Shown here one piece after another: positions 35,087 to 41,719 of a DNA stretch of 64,000 nt. The stretch comes from an uncultured Roseiflexaceae bacterium (GTDB lineage: Bacteria; Chloroflexota; Chloroflexia; Chloroflexales; Roseiflexaceae). The notes beneath the pieces are model-generated. The model did not search any database and was not told the DNA's origin. It saw nothing but the letters and a program-made list of their open reading frames with translations. Location of the stretch: assembly GCA_937988885.1 (NCBI GenBank), contig CALKHR010000018.1, forward strand, positions 1-64,000, written 5' to 3'. Numbering within the stretch: position 1 is the stretch's first letter; each line of letters opens with the position of its first letter. The position numbers and the translations under genes are program-made.

Positions 35087-36100
35087 TTAGGGTGCGCTCG
35101 AACGGATCACTAAGTTTGGCTTAATAACGATTTCGTGTTGAGCGTGATTGCCATCGATATATTCAAACAACAGGCTAGCGGCGGCGGTGCCCACCTCGTA
35201 TTTGGCGACGTGGAGGCTGGTGAGCGCAGGTGTCACCATACTAGCCAGGAGAATATCGTCGAAACCAACAATTGCGATATCGTCGGGCACGCGCCGACCG
35301 AGCAGATTGCAAGCTTGCATCGCGCCAAGAGCAACCAGATCGTTATAGCAATAGAGTGCATCGAGATATGGATTGTTTTGAAGGAGTGTGATTGCGGCCT
35401 GGTAGCCCTCGGTAAGAAAGGGTTGACAGGGTTGGATAGCCGCCGGATCGACAGGGAGACCTGCGGCTTCGAGAGTGGTGCGGTAGCCGTGAAGATGCCC
35501 ACGGCTCGTATGCGAGGCGGGTGGCCCAGCGAGCAGGCCGATCCGCTTACGTCCTCGGCTTAGGAGATGGTTAATGGCTTGTTGGGCGCCGTGGCTCGCA
35601 TCAACACGCACAAGCCCCACGTTATCGGGCGCCGACGTGCGATTGACCAGCACCGCTGTTGCGTGTCGTTGGAGCAGAGGGAGAAGTTGTTCATCGGGGA
35701 GGCGTGAACCAGCCACGATCACGCCATCGACACGCTTATCCTCAAGCAGTTGGAGCACTGCCTGTTCACGCTCACCCGCCTCGGTGGTGTTGCAGAGAAA
35801 CACGTGATAGCCACGTTCCCATGCGGCATTCTCAACACCACGGGCGATCTCGGGCCAGAATGGATTGGCAATATCGGGGATAACAAGGCCGATCGTGAAG
35901 GTGCGCTTGGTGGCGAGGCTGCGCGCGATGCTGCTGGGGCGGTAGCCCAGTCGCTCGATCACTTCGAGCACAGTGCGGCGCGTCTCCGGGCGGATCTCGC
36001 CTTTGTTATTGATGACGCGCGAAACTGTTTGGGGTGATACGCCTGCTTCGCGTGCAACATCGGCAATGGTGATTTTGGCGCCACCGTTGCGCAATTCCAT
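35087..36100 (-). CDS. LacI-family transcriptional regulator
   Basis: A 337-residue repressor-type protein. The N-terminal helix-turn-helix and hinge helix (ITIADVAREAGVSPQTVSRV, then RPSSIARSLATKRT) span about residues 9-60. A periplasmic-binding-protein-like effector domain follows (about 67-335; LVIPDIANPFWPEIARGVE, NDLVALGAM, IVGFDDI). The gene heads the uronate locus on the same strand and is the obvious local regulator, with a pathway intermediate such as KDG as likely effector (inference). Its own promoter is near consensus and overlaps a tandem operator-like array, suggesting autoregulation. Confidence 0.92.
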   Translation of the reverse strand: MELRNGGAKITIADVAREAGVSPQTVSRVINNKGEIRPETRRTVLEVIERLGYRPSSIARSLATKRTFTIGLVIPDIANPFWPEIARGVENAAWERGYHVFLCNTTEAGEREQAVLQLLEDKRVDGVIVAGSRLPDEQLLPLLQRHATAVLVNRTSAPDNVGLVRVDASHGAQQAINHLLSRGRKRIGLLAGPPASHTSRGHLHGYRTTLEAAGLPVDPAAIQPCQPFLTEGYQAAITLLQNNPYLDALYCYNDLVALGAMQACNLLGRRVPDDIAIVGFDDILLASMVTPALTSLHVAKYEVGTAAASLLFEYIDGNHAQHEIVIKPNLVIRSSAP

Positions 36101-36110
36101 AGTTCACACC

Positions 36111-36158
36111 TATGTGATCGCTACCGTTAGCGGTATCGTGAGCGTTCCCGTGAGCGGT
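36111..36158. promoter_or_regulatory. four tandem 12-bp operator-like units at the lacI promoter
   Basis: Units TATGTGATCGCT, ACCGTTAGCGGT, ATCGTGAGCGTT and CCCGTGAGCGGT follow one another with a period of exactly 12. The core CGTKAGCG is kept in the last three. Two 18-bp dyads of the form NTNCCG-N4-CGGTANC are also readable at 36120-36137 and 36144-36161. The block lies between the -10 element and the lacI ATG. Confidence 0.65.
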
Positions 36159-36164
36159 AACATG

Positions 36165-36192
36165 ATTATAACAGTGCTCGATGGTTTGTCAA
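36165..36192 (-). promoter_or_regulatory. near-consensus promoter of lacI
   Basis: On the minus strand TTGACA (36192-36187) and TATAAT (36170-36165) are both perfect, with a 16-base spacer. The transcription start would fall near 36158, within the operator-like array. Confidence 0.85.
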
Positions 36193-36243
36193 GCAGCATA
36201 TGTTCGCAATCGGGAGAGAAGATATCGTTTGGCGCTTTGTGCG

Positions 36244-36252
36244 TGGTACAAT
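36244..36252 (+). promoter_or_regulatory. extended -10 element for the MBL-fold gene
   Basis: TGGTACAAT matches the extended -10 form and is about 60 bases before the ATG at 36315. It is divergent from the lacI promoter. Confidence 0.45.
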
Positions 36253-36314
36253 GGCTCTACTACCGATCGTTTCCTTTTCTTTTCGCGCTTTTTGAAGTAA
36301 AGAAAGGCTCCAAC

Positions 36315-37019
36315 ATGCCCGTTCGACAGATTGTGCCAGGTCTGTTTGAATGCTCGCTTGGCGTTGTGAACGTGTTTCTCTTGGAGGACGACGATGGTTT
36401 GGTGCTGATCGACACTGGATACCCCAATAGTGCCGATAAAATCCTGGGATTGGTGGCCGAAGTTGGACATCAGCCGCAAGATATTAAGCAGATTGTGATA
36501 ACACACGCGCATCCCGACCATATCGGGAGTTTGGCGCCGCTGAAGCGTGCCACGGGCGCGCGTGTGCTGGTGCACGGGCTCGACGCGCCAATAGTGCGGG
36601 CGGGCACTGGCTTCCGCAAAATCTACCCTTCGCCGGGCCTGCTGTCGCAGATCATGTTCCGTCTATTCATCCGCAATCCGCCAGTGCTCGAACCCGTGGA
36701 GGTCGATCACGAACTGGTCGATGGCGAAGAACTGCCGATCGCTGGCGGCATACGGGTGTATCACACTCCTGGGCATAGCGTCGGCCAGGTGGCGATGTTA
36801 TGGCCGCGCCACAACGTGCTGTTTGTGGGCGATGCCTGCGCGAATATGTTCGGTTTGGGCTTGAGTGTCGCGTACGAGGATTTTGAGGAGGGAATGAAGA
36901 GTTTGGCGCTCATCTCCACGCTCGATTTCTCGATCGCGTGCTTCGGGCATGGCGCTGCGCTCACGCAGGACGCTGCTGCGAAGTTCCGCAAACGATGGGC
37001 GACATCTGCCGTGGCGTAG
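36315..37019 (+). CDS. metallo-beta-lactamase-fold hydrolase
   Basis: A 234-residue MBL-fold protein with the dinuclear metal motif THAHPDHIG (H64, H66, D68, H69), the later metal-binding His in HTPGHSVGQ, Asp in FVGDACAN, and a final His in CFGHGAAL. All ligands are present, so it should be an active hydrolase; family members cleave lactones, thioesters or phosphodiesters, and the substrate cannot be told here. AAAGG lies about 8 bases before the ATG. The frame is open upstream as far as 35973, but that part is antisense to lacI and is not counted. It is divergent from lacI and may be unrelated to uronate use. Confidence 0.88.
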   Translation: MPVRQIVPGLFECSLGVVNVFLLEDDDGLVLIDTGYPNSADKILGLVAEVGHQPQDIKQIVITHAHPDHIGSLAPLKRATGARVLVHGLDAPIVRAGTGFRKIYPSPGLLSQIMFRLFIRNPPVLEPVEVDHELVDGEELPIAGGIRVYHTPGHSVGQVAMLWPRHNVLFVGDACANMFGLGLSVAYEDFEEGMKSLALISTLDFSIACFGHGAALTQDAAAKFRKRWATSAVA

Positions 37020-37139
37020 TCTGTGCATTCCTTCACTGAGATCTGTGCATAGCTCGCGTTGCTGGTTGAATCTCTGATAGTGTCCAGGTAAGCTCGTTGC
37101 CTGAATCGTTTACGCAGCGCATTGTAAAGAGAAAACGTT

Positions 37140-37781
37140 ATGGCTTACAAGAAGGATGCTCATTGGTGGGGGCTTGCCTGGGCCTATGTGGTGTTGGGCC
37201 TCACATTTCGCGGCCCGAAGCAGCAGTTCTGGAATCGTATGACTGCGGTGGGCCTCACGCTGGGCAGCATCGCGCTGGCCTCCGAGGACGATCTGCGCAA
37301 GTTCAAGGTGACGCCGCGCGACTTCGTGATCGGCATCTCGTCGGCGGGCGTGTTGTACGGCGTGTTCCTGGTGGGCAATAAGCTGGCGCGGGTGATCCTG
37401 CCCGCTGGCGCTCAGGAGATCGGTTCGATCTACAATCTGAGCACGCTGGGCCAGAAGATCGACCTTGGCGCACGTCTGGCGTTCATCATCGGCCCCGCCG
37501 AGGAGCTCTTTTGGCGCAGTTTGGTGCAGAAGCGCTTGATGGAGCAGTACGGTCCGCTGAAGGGCATGCTGTTGGGCACGGCGGCCTACAGTAGCGCGCA
37601 CTTGGTGGCGGGCAATCTGACGCTGATCGGTGCGGCGGCGGTGGCCGGCCTGTTCTGGGGCGGCATGTACGCTATGGGCGTGCCACTGAGCGCTCTCATC
37701 ATCAGCCACTCGCTGTGGGATGTGTTCACGTTCCTGGTCGCGCCGATCGCCGAGCCATTGAGCGCGCAGTCGGACGAATAG
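37140..37781 (+). CDS. CPBP-family intramembrane metalloprotease
   Basis: A 213-residue multi-pass membrane protein of the CPBP (CAAX protease and bacteriocin-processing, Abi) family. The three motifs are seen: E121-E122-xxx-R126 (PAEELFWRSL), a second motif with H154 (YSSAHLVAG) and a third with H190 (IISHSLWD). Catalytic residues appear intact. Members remove C-terminal or signal-like peptides, or serve as immunity or scaffold proteins. The gene stands alone between a hydrolase and the convergent GAPDH gene, so no partner is evident. A weak AAAGAG precedes the ATG. Confidence 0.87.
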   Translation: MAYKKDAHWWGLAWAYVVLGLTFRGPKQQFWNRMTAVGLTLGSIALASEDDLRKFKVTPRDFVIGISSAGVLYGVFLVGNKLARVILPAGAQEIGSIYNLSTLGQKIDLGARLAFIIGPAEELFWRSLVQKRLMEQYGPLKGMLLGTAAYSSAHLVAGNLTLIGAAAVAGLFWGGMYAMGVPLSALIISHSLWDVFTFLVAPIAEPLSAQSDE

Positions 37782-37812
37782 GACAAAAGCGCAGAACGCC
37801 CTGATCTATCAG

Positions 37813-37862
37813 ACGCTACCGCGCCCGGTTCCTTTGCGAACGGGTCAAGGTAGCGTTTGGTG
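37813..37862. terminator. compound hairpin terminator between CPBP protease and GAPDH genes
   Basis: Outer arms ACGCTACC and GGTAGCGT enclose an inner stem CCCG/CGGG with GTTC/GAAC. A T-rich stretch (TTTGGTGTTT) follows. It lies between convergent genes and could serve either. Confidence 0.6.
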
Positions 37863-37927
37863 TTTCAGTTAGTTATGAGTGTGAGAGAAGAGAGGCCGCA
37901 CATCGTTGTGCGGCTTGTTGGAGGTGT

Positions 37928-38923
37928 TTAACCAATGATGCGCTTGGCCATCTCGGCTAAGCGGGTGGCGTAGCCCATCTCGTTGTCGTACCAGGCGGCA
38001 ATCGAGAGAAGCGTGCCATCGAGCACCTGCACGAGCGGCAGGTCGACGATCGACGAGTGCGACTCGCCGAGGATGCGGGCCGAAGCGTACTCTTCCTCAA
38101 GCACACCCATGATGCCCTTGAGCGGGCCATTGGCGGCGGTGCGGAAGGCTTCCACAACTTCATCGCGGGTGGTGCTGCGGCTCAGCACGACGTTCAACTC
38201 CACGATGCTGCCCGTGCGCACAGGCACGCGGTACGCCTTGCCGGTGATCTTCAGGTCGGGCCAGATGTACTGCAACGCCTTGGCGGCACCCGACGACGAT
38301 GGAATGATGTTCTCGGTGGCGGCCCAGGAATCGCGGCGATCGGCCATCGGCTGGTCGGTCAGCGACTGGGTGTTGGTGTACGCGTGTACGGTGGAGAAGA
38401 AGCCGTTCTGGATACCGAAGTTGTCGCGGAGCACCTTGACAACCGGGCCGAGCGCATTGGTGGTGCAGCTCGCCATGCTGATGATGTGGTGCTTATCGGG
38501 GTCGTACGTATCCGTGTTGATGCCAGCGAGGAGCACCGCATCGGCGTCTTCTTTGGTCTTGCTCGGTGCGCTGATTAGCACCTTCTTCGCGCCTCGATCG
38601 AGGTGCGCCTGGGCACCTTCGCGTCGGGTAGCGCGGCCCGTGCAGTCGATCACCAGATCGACGCCGAGCGCCTTCCAATCGGGCAATTCTTTGAGGGAGT
38701 TGATGTAAGCGATTTCGCGCCCGCCGATGGTGATGCTGGTGTCCGTTGCAGTGACCTGCTCGGGCCAGATACCGTAGTTCGTATCATAGGCGAACAGGGC
38801 TGCAAAGGTGCTCGCATCTCGAATATCCGAGATCGAGACGGGGCTGAACAAGTTTTTAGCGAGAGCCGCCTTAAGGGTCGAGCGACCAATGCGGCCAAAA
38901 CCGTGGATTGCGACAGTACCCAT
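37928..38923 (-). CDS. gap: glyceraldehyde-3-phosphate dehydrogenase, type I
   Basis: A 331-residue GAPDH that oxidises glyceraldehyde-3-phosphate to 1,3-bisphosphoglycerate. It has the NAD-binding HGFGRIGRS start, an Asp at the end of the second strand (ISDIRDAS, D33) that favours NAD over NADP, the active-site C153 (SMASCTTNALGP) with base H180 (FSTVHAYTNTQ), and the family C-terminus AAWYDNEMGYATR. AAGGAG lies 7 bases before the ATG at 38923, which also starts the family sequence; an upstream frame extension is not used. No phosphoglycerate kinase gene is adjacent. Confidence 0.95.
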   Translation of the reverse strand: MGTVAIHGFGRIGRSTLKAALAKNLFSPVSISDIRDASTFAALFAYDTNYGIWPEQVTATDTSITIGGREIAYINSLKELPDWKALGVDLVIDCTGRATRREGAQAHLDRGAKKVLISAPSKTKEDADAVLLAGINTDTYDPDKHHIISMASCTTNALGPVVKVLRDNFGIQNGFFSTVHAYTNTQSLTDQPMADRRDSWAATENIIPSSSGAAKALQYIWPDLKITGKAYRVPVRTGSIVELNVVLSRSTTRDEVVEAFRTAANGPLKGIMGVLEEEYASARILGESHSSIVDLPLVQVLDGTLLSIAAWYDNEMGYATRLAEMAKRIIG

Positions 38924-39086
38924 AGAGGTCTCCTTAGGTTTGTGCTTCTCCATGCGTAGGGCACCGAGATGCCCGAATAATCAATGTAAGCGATGCCCGA
39001 CGCTCAGCCCCCATGGTACCACATTGTGCGGACTTTGCCTGCAGTTTCTGGCCGTTCAGATGACTTTATTTTTAGCTTGTGAGGTA

Positions 39087-39115
39087 TAGACATCCGCGAA
39101 CGGATAGCTTATGAT
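39087..39115 (+). promoter_or_regulatory. sigma-70-like promoter of the nucleoside hydrolase gene
   Basis: TAGACA and TATGAT, each five of six to consensus, are separated by exactly 17 bases. They lie about 95 bases before the ATG at 39210. Confidence 0.65.
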
Positions 39116-39209
39116 GTTACTACCCGCAATAGCAAAGATGATCCTGCATTGTGTTGAGGCACTTGCTTGTTCGGTAAGGGAACGAACAGCGTGTTAGAGG
39201 AGAATCTCC

Positions 39210-40289
39210 ATGGGAATGGGCGCGTCTACTACTCCAATCCAGCCAGCAATGCAGCTCTTTATTGACACCGACATGGGCGTCGACGATGCCGTAGCGGTGG
39301 CGTGGTTACTCGCACAACCCACGCTGGATATCGTCGGCATTAGTACGGTTTATGGCAATACTTCGGTTGAAGCAGTCACCTCGAATGTATTGACATTATT
39401 GGATGCTGCGAATCGAGATATTCCCGTTACTATTGGTGCAGCAAATCCCCTGGTTTGTAAACCGTATTTGGTAGGTCCACTGCTACATGGCCCCGATGGT
39501 TTTTGGGGCTTTCAGGCGCCGCACGATCTGAGCGACTTGCCACGTGATGCGCCTGCGGCCATCGCGGCTGCGGCCCGTGCGAACCCGAATTTGGTGATCC
39601 TGGCATTGGGGCCGATGACGAATCTCGCGCAGGCTATTCAGGCGTACCCCGATGATTTGGCGAATGTGCGCGTGATCGCGGTTGCTGGCTCGCGCAACGG
39701 CGGCAACACAACGCCCGTGGCCGAGTTCAACGCCTACGCTGATCCCCACGCCCTCGATATCCTGCTTTCGAGCAACATGCGCATCGAGTTGGTGATGCGC
39801 GACGCATTCGAGCAGTTGACGATCGACGCGCCTGCGTTTATCGAGCGCTTGGGGGCCTCTGGCAACTCGGTTGGCCAGTTGCTCTCGCGAATGCTGGTGC
39901 CGTACGCGCAGATGTCGGCGTTCGGCGGTGGTGGCGTGGCTATTCCCGATGCAGTTGCGGCGATCTACGCATTGCGGCCAGATCTTGGCTCGCCGCGCTC
40001 GGCGCTGGTGCAGGTGATGACCGTTGAGGGGTACGTTCGCGGCCAAACCATTGTGGCCGATACCCTTTCAACACGTATGTCGCTGATTTTGACTGCCGAT
40101 GAGATGTCGGAACTGGCACAGCAGTTTGTGAAGCCAGGCTTCGATCTCCAGGCTGCGATCGGGAGCGTGTTGCAGCGCCGCTTAGATAACGCGCAAGTGT
40201 TGTTGGAGGTGAACGCCGCCGAGATGCTGCGCTTGTTGGAGGAGACGTTGATCCAAACGACCGACAAAGTCCGCGAGGTGGGAGGCTAA
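39210..40289 (+). CDS. inosine-uridine-type nucleoside hydrolase
   Basis: A 359-residue IUNH-family hydrolase that splits the N-glycosidic bond of a (deoxy)ribonucleoside to base plus ribose. The calcium-binding N-terminal cluster reads DTDMGVDDA (D19, D21, D25, D26), where the common Pro is Met. The later Asn-x-x-x-Asp-Pro motif is EFNAYADPHA, and a late Asp occurs in AIPDAVAAIY. The specificity cannot be told. GAGGAG precedes the ATG; a second ATG at residue 14 is possible. The gene is monocistronic with its own promoter and a strong terminator. Confidence 0.9.
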   Translation: MGMGASTTPIQPAMQLFIDTDMGVDDAVAVAWLLAQPTLDIVGISTVYGNTSVEAVTSNVLTLLDAANRDIPVTIGAANPLVCKPYLVGPLLHGPDGFWGFQAPHDLSDLPRDAPAAIAAAARANPNLVILALGPMTNLAQAIQAYPDDLANVRVIAVAGSRNGGNTTPVAEFNAYADPHALDILLSSNMRIELVMRDAFEQLTIDAPAFIERLGASGNSVGQLLSRMLVPYAQMSAFGGGGVAIPDAVAAIYALRPDLGSPRSALVQVMTVEGYVRGQTIVADTLSTRMSLILTADEMSELAQQFVKPGFDLQAAIGSVLQRRLDNAQVLLEVNAAEMLRLLEETLIQTTDKVREVGG

Positions 40290-40324
40290 CGTTTGTCGGG
40301 TTTGCTCAACTGAACAGAAGTTGG

Positions 40325-40359
40325 CGTGTTGTTGGTCTCACCAACAGCACGTTTTTTTT
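40325..40359 (+). terminator. Rho-independent terminator
   Basis: An 11-bp stem with one GU pair (CGTGTTGTTGG / CCAACAGCACG), a 5-base loop and a run of eight T. Its T run touches the promoter of the next gene. Confidence 0.93.
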
Positions 40360-40385
40360 GTACATGCCTCTGGCCATGCTATAAT
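40358..40385 (+). promoter_or_regulatory. extended -10 promoter of the receiver-RodZ gene
   Basis: TTGTAC, a 16-base spacer and TATAAT; the hexamer is preceded by TGC, giving TGCTATAAT. Its -35 begins within the T run of the upstream terminator. The leader would be about 160 bases. Confidence 0.65.
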
Positions 40386-40552
40386 AGCGCGCCGTACCTG
40401 GCATATCAACGCTCGTCAATGCTCATTGGAGTTATCGATTGTGGAAAAACAGTGGCGATCGGTGATTGCCCTACACGATAGATGATTGGGAGCGAAGCTA
40501 CGAGTAGCCCGTTTAGCTCATTTCTACGCTATTTACCGTTAATGGAGTATTC

Positions 40553-41596
40553 ATGGTAAAAGTTCTGATCGTGGATGACGATGTGGCACTGCTGGCGCGC
40601 CTCAGTACCGATCTTCAGGAAGCTGGTTATGACGTTCTGCGGGCCAGTGAAGTACGCAATGCCGATCTCGTGCTCGATGAGATTGGGGTTGACATCTTGC
40701 TGCTGGAGATCGAGACAAGCCGGGGCGAGGGCTGGGAGTTGCTTGGGCGTATGGCTTCCCGGATACCCGTCATTGTGATCAGTGGCCGTGGTTTGGAAGA
40801 AGATATCATTCAGGCGTTCGATGCTGGTGCCGCTGATTATCTCACCAAGCCATTCCGAACAGGTGAATTACTCGCGCGAATGCGGGCTCGTTTGCGTGCT
40901 GCGACTCCTGTGCCGATGCCACATATCGCCGTTGATGATGCCGAGGCGATCAAGGCTGCCACCCCTGCCACATGGCAGACGGCGCCTGTGCCTCAAAAGG
41001 CCAATCTGCGCCGACAACTGGGCGAAGATGAGGATGCGCCTGTGTTTATGCCATTGGGCGAGGAACAGCGTCTGATGACCGGGATTGAGCGGGAAAGCGT
41101 TGATGATATGAACCCCGCAGATCTGGCACATCTGTCGCTTGGCGCACGCTTGCGCGCTTCACGGCAGCGGCGGCGCATTACGCTCGTCCAAGCCGAGCTC
41201 GAAAGCCGAGTGCGGATGCAGTACATTCAGGCGATGGAGGAGGAGAAGTTCGCGCTGTTGCCGCGTGGGCCGATTACCGAGGAGTTGTTGCGGTCGTACG
41301 CCTCGTACATTGGTGTGGATGTGAATGCGGCGCTTGATGAATATCGCCGCCTGCACTTTAATGCGCCGATTGAGCCGCTGACCGCTCTGGGTGGCACGCC
41401 ATTGCCGCGCACGATCCCGCGTTGGCTTGTGCGGCTCCTCGCGGTGGTGCTCGCGCTGATTGTGGGCATCGGCGGAATCTGGCTGTGGGACCCCGATGCG
41501 ATCACGGCAGCTATTCAGTGGATCAATACAACTGCTGTGTGGCTGTTTGATCAAGTGAATCTGTGGCTGTGGGGCGCTCCCACTCCCACCGAATAG
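40553..41596 (+). CDS. receiver domain fused to RodZ-like HTH and membrane anchor
   Basis: A 347-residue protein. Residues 1-120 form a receiver domain with the acidic pocket D8-D10 and the conserved Lys in DYLTKPF, but the phospho-acceptor position is Glu (E52 in ILLLEIETS). A Pro/Ala/Glu-rich linker leads to a RodZ-type helix-turn-helix (about 193-265; SLGARLRASRQRRRI, then GPITEELLRSYASYIGVD), a basic stretch and one membrane helix at about 290-312, with a short 35-residue tail outside. RodZ links MreB to the cell-wall machinery; here the usual periplasmic domain is absent. Glu often mimics phospho-Asp, so the receiver may be locked. AATGGAG precedes the ATG. Confidence 0.85.
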   Translation: MVKVLIVDDDVALLARLSTDLQEAGYDVLRASEVRNADLVLDEIGVDILLLEIETSRGEGWELLGRMASRIPVIVISGRGLEEDIIQAFDAGAADYLTKPFRTGELLARMRARLRAATPVPMPHIAVDDAEAIKAATPATWQTAPVPQKANLRRQLGEDEDAPVFMPLGEEQRLMTGIERESVDDMNPADLAHLSLGARLRASRQRRRITLVQAELESRVRMQYIQAMEEEKFALLPRGPITEELLRSYASYIGVDVNAALDEYRRLHFNAPIEPLTALGGTPLPRTIPRWLVRLLAVVLALIVGIGGIWLWDPDAITAAIQWINTTAVWLFDQVNLWLWGAPTPTE

Positions 41597-41611
41597 TTCA
41601 ACCTGTTGTGT

Positions 41612-41644
41612 GGCGGCTCCGCATCACCGTTCTGTGGAGCCGCC
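41612..41644 (+). terminator. G+C-rich stem-loop after the receiver-RodZ gene
   Basis: GGCGGCTCC and GGAGCCGCC form a perfect 9-bp stem with a 15-base loop. No T run follows, so termination is uncertain; the next gene may be co-transcribed. Confidence 0.45.
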
Positions 41645-41719
41645 GACTCCACACGAAGCGCTGATAGTCGTTATTGATCAACCTATGATGAAACTGTTCC
41701 ACTGTTGGTTTGAGCCACG

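Noticed and set aside
35973..36314. N-terminal extension of the MBL-fold gene
   Set aside because: The upstream part of the open frame is antisense to lacI and runs across the divergent promoter region; a good ribosome site precedes the ATG at 36315.
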